A DNA stretch of 11,133 bases from Bacteroidetes bacterium UBA7688 (GTDB lineage: Bacteria; Bacteroidota; Bacteroidia; Chitinophagales; Chitinophagaceae), in the NCBI GenBank assembly GCA_002482815.1, contig DLGS01000343.1:1-11133 (forward strand), in the 5' to 3' direction. The notes under the pieces were generated by a model, which was not told the origin of the DNA, ran no database searches, and saw only the letters and a list, made by a program, of their open reading frames with translations. Shown piece after piece: positions 1 to 6,250 of this stretch. Both the position numbers and the translations under genes were made by a program. The number at the start of each line of letters is the position of its first letter. The first letter of the stretch is position 1.

Positions 1-68
1 AATTTGAAAATGTGTTAATTTGAAAATGAAGGGTTGATCTAATTTTCAAATTAACACATTTTCAAATT
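1..68. repeat. Perfect 27-bp inverted repeat (interspersed palindromic element)
   Basis: Positions 1-27 and 42-68 are exact reverse complements, separated by a 14-base spacer. The arms are built from the AT-rich unit AATTTGAAAAT, and one more degenerate copy continues to about position 79. RNA from either strand would fold into a very long hairpin. The element sits directly at the 3' end of the minus-strand ATL gene, whose stop codon lies inside it, so it may act as a transcription end or mRNA 3' stabiliser. AT-rich palindromes of this kind are often dispersed in Bacteroidota genomes, but only one copy is in this window, so the multicopy nature is inferred. The repeat may extend left of the window. 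Confidence 0.85.
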
Positions 69-448
69 TTCAAATTCTCAGCAGGGTCCCAGAATTTCTT
101 TTCGAAGTCAACAATTACATCATCTTTCACTTTTATTTTTTCTTTTGCGAGAAGTTCTTCCATTAAAGTGGGTGTAGCAAAATGTGCTTTACCACTGAGC
201 ATGCCGTTCCTGTTAACCACACGATGCGCAGGTACTTTGGGTTTTACATGAAAAGACCCATTCATGGCCCAGCCTACCATCCGGGCACTCATTTTTGTTC
301 CTAAGTAGGAGGCAATAGCGCCATAAGAAGTAACACGCCCTTTAGGTATCAGTCGCACCACATCATACACCTGTTCAAAAAAGGAAATGTCTTTACCGCC
401 ACCGGGTAAAATGGTACGGGGCTTTTCTGTGATTTTTTTTGGAGGCAC
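62..448 (-). CDS. MGMT-family alkyltransferase-like (ATL) DNA-binding protein
   Basis: This 128-residue protein matches the C-terminal DNA-binding domain of O6-alkylguanine-DNA alkyltransferase. The core is FFEQVYDVVRLIPKGRV-TSYGAIA (about residues 23-46), then the SARMVGWAM helix with the likely Arg finger R56 and nucleotide-flipping Tyr Y42. The active-site motif PCHRV of true alkyltransferases is PAHRV here (residues 73-77), so the acceptor Cys is replaced by Ala74. ATL proteins lacking this Cys (Thermus thermophilus TTHA1564 has Ala; others have Trp) bind alkylated bases and pass them to nucleotide excision repair rather than dealkylating them. The start is a GTG at 448, 23 bp after the upstream DUF5522 stop; no suitable ATG lies near the N-terminus. 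The last codons (ENLKI and TGA) lie in the AT-rich repeat. It is probably the last gene of a trmB-DUF5522-ATL unit. The family is certain; the exact start is less so. Confidence 0.9.
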   Translation of the reverse strand: MPPKKITEKPRTILPGGGKDISFFEQVYDVVRLIPKGRVTSYGAIASYLGTKMSARMVGWAMNGSFHVKPKVPAHRVVNRNGMLSGKAHFATPTLMEELLAKEKIKVKDDVIVDFEKKFWDPAENLKI

Positions 449-471
449 CTGTAGAAATTTATACAGGCAAT

Positions 472-699
472 TTACGATTTTGCTATGGCAGCTTTTTGTT
501 TCTTTTCAACTAATTCCGACCTGCGCGGTTCCGGAACCGATTCATAATCGAATGGGCAATGCCTGCACCCATGTCCACAACAATATCCCTTGGCTATATG
601 ATAGGCTTCCGTAAAAACCACATAACCATGTTCATCATAATAAAAATCTTTACCCTCAATCAATGGATGGTTCACGCAAACTTTGTTTAAGTATCTCAT
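472..699 (-). CDS. DUF5522 Cys-rich small protein
   Basis: This 75-residue protein has the DUF5522 signature: GKDFYYDEHGYVVFTEAYHIAKGYCCGHGCRHCPFDY, with four close cysteines (C40, C41, C45, C48) in a CCxxxCxxCP arrangement that suggests bound metal. No function is established for the family. It overlaps the end of trmB by 44 bp if the ATG at 699 is used, so the two are probably translationally coupled. A TTG at 708 and a GTG at 675 are alternative starts; the conserved domain lies downstream of all three. The C-terminus is a Lys/Glu-rich hydrophilic tail. No signal peptide or membrane segment is seen, so a cytoplasmic location is likely. The tRNA-methyltransferase partner may hint at an RNA-related role, but this is inference from position only. 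Confidence 0.85.
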   Translation of the reverse strand: MRYLNKVCVNHPLIEGKDFYYDEHGYVVFTEAYHIAKGYCCGHGCRHCPFDYESVPEPRRSELVEKKQKAAIAKS

Positions 700-1360
700 C
701 GGTTTCAACCGGTAAGTTTTTATTCAGCCTGAAACAGAGATAATGAATACGATTGCTTTGCGCAATATCCAATCCCTCATAATGCGTTTTAATCAATAAT
801 TCGGGTTTAATGGATTCCAGTAAATGAATATTATCTGACTGCTCAATAAGCTCTAATCCGTATAATTCAATTACAAGTAATGTAAAATGATACAAATCGG
901 GACTATCTGTTTTTAAATGCAGCAGTCCGTCTTTTGCGAGAATCTGCTGATAAAGCCGCAAAAATTTTGGATGTGTAAGTCTTTTTCTGGCGCGGGAAAT
1001 TCTTAATTGAGGATCAGGAAAAGTGATCCATATTTCCGATACCTCTCCGGGCTCAAAATAATTGCTGATTTTATCCATGTGCGACCTTATAAAAGCCACA
1101 TTGGTTAAGCCTTCATCCAAAGCAGTTTTGGCACCACGCCATATCCTGTTGCCTTTAATATCTATTCCAATAAAATTGCGGTGGCTGTACATACGACCGA
1201 GACCTACAGCATATTCTCCTTTACCACAGGCCAGCTCAAGCGTCAATGGGTTTTCATTCTTAAAGAAATCTTTCCATTTGCCCTGCATGTTTTCAGGGTA
1301 TTCCAGCACATTTTCGAATCCTTTAATGGCCTCAAAACGTATTAATTTTTTCTGTCCCAT
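656..1360 (-). CDS. trmB: tRNA (guanine-N7-)-methyltransferase
   Basis: TrmB methylates the N7 of G46 in the variable loop of tRNAs using S-adenosylmethionine. The 234-residue protein shows the Rossmann SAM-binding motif LELACGKGEYAVGLG (about 41-55), the acidic strand end FIGIDIKGNRIWRGA (63-77) that holds the SAM ribose, and the family motif WITFPDPQLRISRARKRL (111-128), which is the Bacteroidota form of the DPWPKKRH segment. HLKTD (148-152) and the C-terminal THYEG (192-196) also match. The ATG at 1360 is chosen because MGQKKLIRFEAI fits family N-termini. The frame stays open upstream to a possible start at 1456, but those 32 codons are translated from an inverted repeat. A -7 box (TACCTTTG) ends only 6 bases before the ATG. 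The gene overlaps the downstream DUF5522 gene. Confidence 0.95.
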   Translation of the reverse strand: MGQKKLIRFEAIKGFENVLEYPENMQGKWKDFFKNENPLTLELACGKGEYAVGLGRMYSHRNFIGIDIKGNRIWRGAKTALDEGLTNVAFIRSHMDKISNYFEPGEVSEIWITFPDPQLRISRARKRLTHPKFLRLYQQILAKDGLLHLKTDSPDLYHFTLLVIELYGLELIEQSDNIHLLESIKPELLIKTHYEGLDIAQSNRIHYLCFRLNKNLPVETDEILKQSLREPSID

Positions 1361-1366
1361 GAGGAG

Positions 1367-1374
1367 CAAAGGTA
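1367..1374 (-). promoter_or_regulatory. Putative -7 box of the trmB promoter
   Basis: Read on the minus strand this is TACCTTTG, an exact match to the Bacteroidota -7 consensus TAnnTTTG. It ends six bases before the chosen trmB ATG, so transcription would start at or within a few bases of the start codon. No clear -33 TTG is present at the expected distance. Transcription start is inferred, not shown. Confidence 0.5.
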
Positions 1375-1377
1375 TGA

Positions 1378-1473
1378 AACAGAAGAACAGAGGAACAGAG
1401 AAATGTCGAACGTTCAATACGAGGAGAAACTTATTTCTACATTGAATATTCAACATTTCTCTGTTCTTCTGTT
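1378..1473. repeat. Imperfect inverted repeat between trmB and the ABM gene
   Basis: The left arm is 1378-1418 and the right arm 1441-1473, around a 22-base loop. The reverse complement of the right arm matches the left apart from three substitutions and an 8-base duplication (GAACAGAG) in the left arm. The right arm ends on the stop codon of the ABM gene (TAA at 1472-1474), so the hairpin may end its transcript. The motif resembles dispersed palindromic elements of Bacteroidota; it is unrelated to the 1-68 repeat. In the trmB frame it encodes a spurious N-terminal extension. Confidence 0.75.
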
Positions 1474-1780
1474 ACAACAACCCTTTCCCTGCTACCGCTT
1501 TCAGCACTTTGGTTTCAGGTTCTGTAGCGAGTAATGGTGTGGCTTGCGACATCAACTCTTTGCAGCCATCGAGTGTTTGCGAAATGGCATGACTTTCTGC
1601 CGAATCCCATAACTCGGTTACTAAGATATGATTGGTATTTTCAGTATCCTGGTTAATCAGGTAAAGATGGCATCCATGTGCATAGGCAATCTTATTGTAA
1701 ATGTTTGTAAGCACATTTAATAGTTTATTGCCTTCCGATTCCTGGCTAACAAAACGTGTCTGTAGAGTGTAGTGATGCAT
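1472..1780 (-). CDS. Antibiotic biosynthesis monooxygenase (ABM) domain protein, putative quinol monooxygenase-like
   Basis: The 102-residue single-domain protein fits the ABM dimeric alpha/beta-barrel fold (YgiN-like). An N-terminal strand HHYTLQTRFVSQESEGNKLLNVLTNIY is followed by AYAHGCHLYLINQDTENTNHILVTELWDSAESHAISQTLDGCKEL, with the characteristic Gly-Cys-x-x-Tyr, the E-x-W-x-S-x-x-x-x turn and the helix before a final barrel strand. Small ABM proteins act on quinones, haem or other aromatic substrates without a dedicated cofactor; the substrate here cannot be read from sequence. The ATG at 1780 is the only reasonable start. A loose -7-like box (TCTATTTG on the minus strand, 1799-1806, one mismatch) lies about 20 bases upstream. 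The 3' end abuts the inverted repeat. No functional link with trmB is evident. Confidence 0.78.
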   Translation of the reverse strand: MHHYTLQTRFVSQESEGNKLLNVLTNIYNKIAYAHGCHLYLINQDTENTNHILVTELWDSAESHAISQTLDGCKELMSQATPLLATEPETKVLKAVAGKGLL

Positions 1781-2040
1781 GTTATAGGTTTTAGCTCACA
1801 AATAGACACGCAAGAATGAGGCCATGTGGATCGTAGATTGTGAAAAATTCTATAAAAAAGGTAGAAGTTGTCTTATATGTTATGTATAAAAAATTGATTA
1901 TCAATTATTTAATAAACTGAGCCAATCGTAAACAAATCATTCAAACAGGCGCAGTCCTTATGTAAAAGGCCCCGCTCTGTGGGGGCGGGGCCTGAAGGAT
2001 GGGTAATTATTCTTTATATATCACTCAAATTCCCATGCAC
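1781..2040. other. Intergenic region with no gene seen
   Basis: This 260-bp AT-rich spacer separates two minus-strand genes. It holds the strong terminator at 1967-1993 and the probable promoter of the ABM gene near 1799. No start-stop frame of useful length and no RNA gene was recognised in it. Confidence 0.6.
1967..1993 (-). terminator. Rho-independent terminator of the TlpA-like gene
   Basis: The arms AGGCCCCGC (1967-1975) and GCGGGGCCT (1985-1993) pair perfectly around a 9-base loop. On the minus strand the stem is followed by TTTT, about 48 bases after the TlpA-like stop codon. The high GC of the stem stands out against the AT-rich surroundings. Confidence 0.85.
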
Positions 2041-3327
2041 TTATTTGGATGCAGCCAGTAACCGATCAACCTCAGCATTGAAATTTTTAATAAATGCATC
2101 ATAATACTCGCCGGTTGCCGGTCCGGAAAATCCGGTATGAATTTTTGAAACCTTGCCGTTTCGGTCAATAAAAAGTGTGGTAGGGAATGAAATAAAATTC
2201 TGTAAAGCAGGTAAAGAGGCTGTTACAACCTGTTTGTCGGCAATGCCGCCCACCAGAAGTGTATATGTTAACCCATACTGTTTCTTAAAACGATCAAATG
2301 TTTTTTTAATGTAAGGAGCATCGGTTTGTCTTTCATATTGCAAGGCAATTACTTCAATACCACGGTCTTTATTCTTTTCATACCAGGGCCCCAGAAAATT
2401 TGCTTCATCCATACAATTGGGGCACCATGTTCCACCAATCGTTACAATTAATGGTTTGCCCGCAAACCTGCTATCTGTTGAGCTGGTAATTTTGCCGTTG
2501 GCATCAGGAAAACTGAAACTGAAATTGGTAGTTGTTTCTTTTAATTTGGTAAGTGAGTATGCATCTGGTAATGCAGCATCAGGATTAAGAGAAGCTACAA
2601 AAGGAACTGCGGATCTTGCATTTATGTTCTCTCCTTTTAAACTACCATCGGCCTGAATGATGGCTTTATAATAAGAAGGAGATGAGCCAATAAAGGAAGA
2701 CAATTGCAATTGGTTGTCTTCAATTGTTCCCTCAAGAAAACGGGAATCGCCGGTAACCCGGAGAAAAGTAGCAGTAACACGATTTCCTTTCTGTTGAAAA
2801 ATACCTACTGCTTTTTCTTTTTTGTTTTCTTCACTCCCAAATACTACATCATAAGTGCCGCTGATATCTTTTACAGGAGACGAGCCTGTTTCATAAAAAC
2901 GATCTGTGATGCCTTTTTGTGCTTTTACCAGTGTTGTATTGCCTTTCAAATTCTGTTTTCGTAAAACGCCTTTTAATAGATTATCCTCATAACTCAATGC
3001 CAGTTCATTTTCAAATAATGGGAAAGGAATAAAGAGGGAGTCATCGGTTATCTTAAAACTGCCGGCAGCAAATTTTTCTTCTCCGTTTAATAAATAAACT
3101 GCCCCTCCAGACTCCACCTCGAAATGAAAAGGTACATCAACCCCAGGGCGAATACTAAAAACGCCACGCCACTTACCTGTAATGATTTCAGGATGCAATT
3201 TATTCATGGTAAGTGTGTCTTTGTTGCAACCAGAAATAAAAAGTTTGCTACCTGTTGCAAAACTTATTGCCGGTGCCACTAATATAACTGCAATGAAACT
3301 GGTGATACTTGCTAAAATCTTTTTCAT
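2041..3327 (-). CDS. Exported TlpA-family thioredoxin-like protein
   Basis: The 428-residue protein starts with a basic-hydrophobic signal sequence (MKKILASITSFIAVILVAPAISFA); cleavage after the SFA is likely. An ISGC lipobox-like motif at 31-34 is too far from the hydrophobic core to be sure of a lipoprotein. Residues 45-245 are beta-rich with repeated GxW/GTYD-type strands and look like lipocalin-like N-terminal modules. The C-terminal part, from about 262, is a TlpA/ResA thioredoxin fold: KPLIVTIGGTWCPNCMDEANFLGPWY with the redox pair Cys302-Cys305, and the cis-Pro loop FPTTLFIDRNGKV (Pro382). Such proteins reduce or shuffle disulfides in the periplasm; the partner is unknown. The gene is monocistronic, with its own terminator at 1967-1993. 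Upstream lie a -7 box (TATATTTG) and a palindromic operator candidate. Confidence 0.92.
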   Translation of the reverse strand: MKKILASITSFIAVILVAPAISFATGSKLFISGCNKDTLTMNKLHPEIITGKWRGVFSIRPGVDVPFHFEVESGGAVYLLNGEEKFAAGSFKITDDSLFIPFPLFENELALSYEDNLLKGVLRKQNLKGNTTLVKAQKGITDRFYETGSSPVKDISGTYDVVFGSEENKKEKAVGIFQQKGNRVTATFLRVTGDSRFLEGTIEDNQLQLSSFIGSSPSYYKAIIQADGSLKGENINARSAVPFVASLNPDAALPDAYSLTKLKETTTNFSFSFPDANGKITSSTDSRFAGKPLIVTIGGTWCPNCMDEANFLGPWYEKNKDRGIEVIALQYERQTDAPYIKKTFDRFKKQYGLTYTLLVGGIADKQVVTASLPALQNFISFPTTLFIDRNGKVSKIHTGFSGPATGEYYDAFIKNFNAEVDRLLAASK

Positions 3328-3335
3328 ACACTAAA

Positions 3336-3354
3336 GTCTACTAATTTAGTAGAC
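3336..3354. promoter_or_regulatory. Perfect palindromic operator candidate
   Basis: GTCTACTAA-T-TTAGTAGAC is a perfect dyad with 9-bp arms and one central base. It lies 9-27 bases before the TlpA-like start codon, directly downstream of that gene's -7 box, so it covers the expected transcription start. The TACTA/TAGTA core resembles sites of BlaI/MecI-type winged-helix repressors, though other dimeric regulators are possible. No such regulator gene is in the window. An alternative overlapping pairing, ACTAAA (3330-3335) with TTTAGT (3345-3350), also exists. Confidence 0.65.
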
Positions 3355-3361
3355 AAATATA
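3354..3361 (-). promoter_or_regulatory. -7 box of the TlpA-like gene promoter
   Basis: On the minus strand the bases read TATATTTG, an exact TAnnTTTG match. The start codon is at 3327, giving an inferred 5' leader of roughly 20 bases. A -33 TTG is not clear; a T-tract lies at that distance. Confidence 0.55.
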
Positions 3362-3367
3362 AATAAC

Positions 3368-3375
3368 TATCTTTG
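3368..3375 (+). promoter_or_regulatory. Putative -7 box of the tRNA-Cys promoter
   Basis: TATCTTTG matches TAnnTTTG exactly on the plus strand, 43 bases before the first base of the tRNA. It is only six bases from the oppositely oriented -7 box of the TlpA-like gene. The expected -33 region falls at about 3345-3348, inside the palindrome, where only TTTAG is seen. Confidence 0.45.
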
Positions 3376-3418
3376 ATCCTGAAAAAAATCTTGTTAAAAG
3401 AAAAAAACAGTACCAAAT

Positions 3419-3489
3419 AGTCACGTGGCCGAGTGGTTAGGTAAGGGTCTGCAAAACCTCTTACGATGGTTCGAATCCATCCGTGACGT
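3419..3489 (+). tRNA. tRNA-Cys (GCA anticodon)
   Basis: A cloverleaf can be drawn. The acceptor arm is 3419-3425 with 3482-3488; the six pairs from G3420-C3487 inward are perfect. The D arm has GCC/GGT with the AGTGGTTA loop. The anticodon loop CTGCAAA holds GCA at 3451-3453. The T arm is GATGG-TTCGAAT-CCATC (3465-3481). The discriminator base is U (3489), as expected for bacterial tRNA-Cys. CCA is not encoded, which is usual in this phylum. Oddities: the first acceptor pair would be A1 with G72, and the anticodon stem has A27 opposite C43 and a G28-U42 wobble, so the helix is weaker than usual. It is followed by a strong terminator. Confidence 0.88.
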
Positions 3490-3519
3490 CTGTTGATAAT
3501 GGGAACGAGTAGGGTTAAC

Positions 3520-3556
3520 AAAAAAATCCTCCGTCTTTTGATCGGAGGATTTTTTT
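3520..3556. terminator. Bidirectional rho-independent terminator
   Basis: The arms A7-TCCTCCG (3520-3533) and CGGAGGA-T7 (3543-3556) are perfect complements with a 9-base loop. It has a GC-rich core and a T-tract on either strand. It lies 31 bases after the plus-strand tRNA-Cys and 55 bases beyond the stop of the convergent TonB-receptor-like gene, so it can end both transcripts. Confidence 0.9.
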
Positions 3557-3611
3557 ATGGGGTTTGGAAGAAGTATCAGCCGCTTTTATTGGTTTACGAC
3601 CAGTAAAAGCT

Positions 3612-6080
3612 TTAATTACCGCCGCCCACGCGGCTCTGCTCTTCCTGAGAGCCGCTGGTTCTGCGACGTGGCTGTGAGCCGGGGGTATTTTTTCCAAAAC
3701 GATAGGCAAAAGTTACAGTAACCTGTCTGGCATCGGGTATGGCCAGTGTTTTTACATCTACATCACTGTATTTGGTAGTAGCCCTGAATTTTTGCCATGC
3801 AAAAGGATCACGTATATTCATCCTGAAAGTACCTTTTCCCTGCATCACCTGTTTTTGCAATCCAATACTCATTAAATACACCGGATTGAAAACAGCCAGT
3901 TGATCAACTGTTTTATAACGGTAGAAACCACTGAGTTCCGCGTTCCATCCTTTGGTTTTATTCAACACAAAACTATTGGTAATATTCATGTTGAAGGAAG
4001 TAAAGGAAATATCAATAGGGTCGGTATTGTAGAGGCCTTTATAATGATTATTGAAAACAGTGGCAAAGAAATTGGCATTCCACCAGGAGCTGAACCTCGC
4101 AGGCGCTGTAACTGAAAAACTAACATTATCAAATTTGGCAATGTTCTCCGATGTATTATAGGTAATCTTGTCTGCCGAGCTCTGACGTAATATTTGAGAG
4201 ATTACATTGTTCGTGGTATTTACAGCCAGTGTAAAAATAAATTTCGATTTGAATGCATAACTAAGCTCGGCATTGTGTGTAAACTGTGGTAACAGGTAAG
4301 GATTACCTACCCGGTAGGTTAATGAATCGAGGAAGAATGTAAATGGATTCAGATCCTGGTAATTAGGCCTTGTAATACGCCTGCTGTAAGAAGCTGTAAG
4401 CTGATTTTGTTTATTAAATGCATAACTGATGAATACACTGGGAAACAGGTTGGTGAAATTTCTTTTGAAACTCGAATCATTTGAAACCTGACGACCCTTC
4501 GCAATCGTATTCTCCAGTCGCAAACCTGTTTGAATGGTCCATTTCCCTAATTGTTTATTGGCATTTACATATACAGCATTGATATTTTCCCTGTAAATAA
4601 AATGATTGGAGCGATTATCGGGTATCCAGCTTTTGTCGGGTAATTGGCGGGTGTAATTCACTTCATTATCATTCTCAACAATGCTACTTTTTACGCCGGC
4701 TTCAAAACGGCCACCTTTATACGGCTGCACATAATCTGATTTGAACGACCAGATATTAATAATCGAAGGAAGATGCCCATTCAACAGTATGCTTGATCCA
4801 ACGGGGCTGCCGCTACCATTGTATACATCTGTAGTAAGCAACAAATCGGAAGTATTGTTGTACAATACATAGTCTATATCTGTTGTTAATTCTTTTCCTG
4901 CAGAATCGAAATTGTGTTTCCAGTTGAGGTTGCCGGTAAAATTTTTAAAACTGGAAATATTTTTAGTGTTCGACAGAAGCGTGGATAGTATATTTCCATT
5001 ATTGTCTTTAATAACAGAAGAACTGGTAGGTGTGGGTCTTCCTTCAAATAAAAAACCACTCATAACCACACCAAAAATATTTTTCTTATTGGGTTGATAG
5101 TCTAACCCCAAACGCAGGGTCTGATTAAAATTGCCAAAACGAAAACGTGTAACCAGATCAGAAGAACCATCTTTATTACCCATGGCATCATAAAAATTGC
5201 GCTCAATGCTAAGGTTTTGGCGACCACGGAAAAAATTGGGCAGGTAACTGCCAAAGAAGTTAACCTTATTGTGTTTGTAATTGAATGTAAAACTGTTCTG
5301 CGATTTAGGAATTACATACAATGCATTTTCAGGCTTGAACAAAGAAGCAGTGGCACCCAGTGTAAGGGTGCCATTAAAACCATTGCTGCGCCCTTTCTTG
5401 GTTTTGATATTAATAATGCCCGAGTTGCCAGCCGCATCATAGCGGGCAGAAGGGTTGGTCATTATTTCAACCACATCCAACTCTGCAGCGGGCATATTCC
5501 GTAACAGGTTGGCAAGGTCGGTGGCCGACATATAAGTAGGTTTTCCATCAAGCATAACAATAACACCAGCTTTACCACGCAGGCTTATATTGCCTTCATT
5601 ACTTACACTCACACCAGGCGATTTTTCCAGTATCTCCAATGCGCTCGATCCGGCACTGGTAGGCGAAGCTTCTACATTGATAACGGTTCTGTCGATCTTT
5701 GTTTCTACAAATGGTTTTCTTGCTGTAACAGTTACTTCGTTCATGTTACGGGCAGAAGCTTGAAGGGCAATAACCGGAACAGTAACAGCTTCTGTATTCA
5801 TGACAAAAGGAGCCGACCATTTTTTTCCATACCCTACGAGTACTACCGATAACAGGTACCTGCCGGGTTTAATATTTACAAATTCGTATTGACCATTTTC
5901 ATTACTTACTGCCAGTTTAACAAGAGAAGAATCTTTTTGCTGTAGCAAAGAAATGGTGGCAGATGCTACATGCTTTCCCTGTTCATCCTGTATTGAGCCC
6001 GAAATGGAATTACCCGATTGGGTAAAGCCCTTGTTCAACAGGAAAAGTAATAAGACAAGAAGGGTATATCTTTCTTTCAT
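3612..6080 (-). CDS. TonB-dependent receptor-like outer membrane protein with carboxypeptidase-regulatory domain
   Basis: The 822-residue protein starts with a signal peptide (MKERYTLLVLLLFLLNKGFTQ). A carboxypeptidase-regulatory-like beta-sandwich follows (about 24-105: SISGSIQDEQGKHVASATISLL, later GQYEFVNIKPGRYLLSVVLVGY). Next is a TonB-receptor plug (about 115-230) with VTVTARKP, LEKSPGVSVSNEGNISLRG, VIVMLDGKPTYM and the end motif ARYDAAGNSGIINIKTKKG. The rest is a long beta-barrel of the OMP_b-brl_3 type, with typical segments such as WTIQTGLRLENT, LFPSVFISYAF and TASYSRRITRPNYQDLNPF. The final strand TFAYRFGKN is followed by a hydrophilic Arg/Gly tail of about 25 residues ending RVGGGN. 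No SusD partner is adjacent, so it is not a classic SusCD pair. The substrate is unknown; import or binding of a bulky ligand at the outer membrane is the family role. No consensus promoter was found upstream (best CATTTTTG on the minus strand, 6132-6139). Confidence 0.93.
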   Translation of the reverse strand: MKERYTLLVLLLFLLNKGFTQSGNSISGSIQDEQGKHVASATISLLQQKDSSLVKLAVSNENGQYEFVNIKPGRYLLSVVLVGYGKKWSAPFVMNTEAVTVPVIALQASARNMNEVTVTARKPFVETKIDRTVINVEASPTSAGSSALEILEKSPGVSVSNEGNISLRGKAGVIVMLDGKPTYMSATDLANLLRNMPAAELDVVEIMTNPSARYDAAGNSGIINIKTKKGRSNGFNGTLTLGATASLFKPENALYVIPKSQNSFTFNYKHNKVNFFGSYLPNFFRGRQNLSIERNFYDAMGNKDGSSDLVTRFRFGNFNQTLRLGLDYQPNKKNIFGVVMSGFLFEGRPTPTSSSVIKDNNGNILSTLLSNTKNISSFKNFTGNLNWKHNFDSAGKELTTDIDYVLYNNTSDLLLTTDVYNGSGSPVGSSILLNGHLPSIINIWSFKSDYVQPYKGGRFEAGVKSSIVENDNEVNYTRQLPDKSWIPDNRSNHFIYRENINAVYVNANKQLGKWTIQTGLRLENTIAKGRQVSNDSSFKRNFTNLFPSVFISYAFNKQNQLTASYSRRITRPNYQDLNPFTFFLDSLTYRVGNPYLLPQFTHNAELSYAFKSKFIFTLAVNTTNNVISQILRQSSADKITYNTSENIAKFDNVSFSVTAPARFSSWWNANFFATVFNNHYKGLYNTDPIDISFTSFNMNITNSFVLNKTKGWNAELSGFYRYKTVDQLAVFNPVYLMSIGLQKQVMQGKGTFRMNIRDPFAWQKFRATTKYSDVDVKTLAIPDARQVTVTFAYRFGKNTPGSQPRRRTSGSQEEQSRVGGGN

Positions 6081-6250
6081 GCGGTTCAGTTTTAAGTTTA
6101 AGCAACCTAAAGATTTGATTTACCGCCGACACAAAAATGTGAATATGGACAGGGGCGAAAATTAATGGGTGCAAAGGATGAAAAGGGCTTGTTTGCTGGA
6201 TTTCAATTGTCAGTTTGTTACATGAAAGCAACATTTTATGATATGCGTAA

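Noticed and set aside
449..466. CTGTA/TACAG dyad before the ATL start
   Set aside because: Five-base arms in an AT-rich 23-bp gap are expected by chance, and no promoter box accompanies them.
1062..1445. 127-codon open frame on the plus strand
   Set aside because: It lies opposite trmB and the repeat, resembles no known family, and is explained as a shadow of the real gene.
1361..1456. N-terminal extension of trmB by 32 codons
   Set aside because: The extension is encoded by the inverted repeat and its surroundings, does not fit family N-termini, and the ATG at 1360 has an upstream -7 box.
3515..3709. Short minus-strand frame at the end of the receptor gene
   Set aside because: It runs through the terminator hairpin and overlaps the receptor's C-terminal codons in another frame; no family resemblance.
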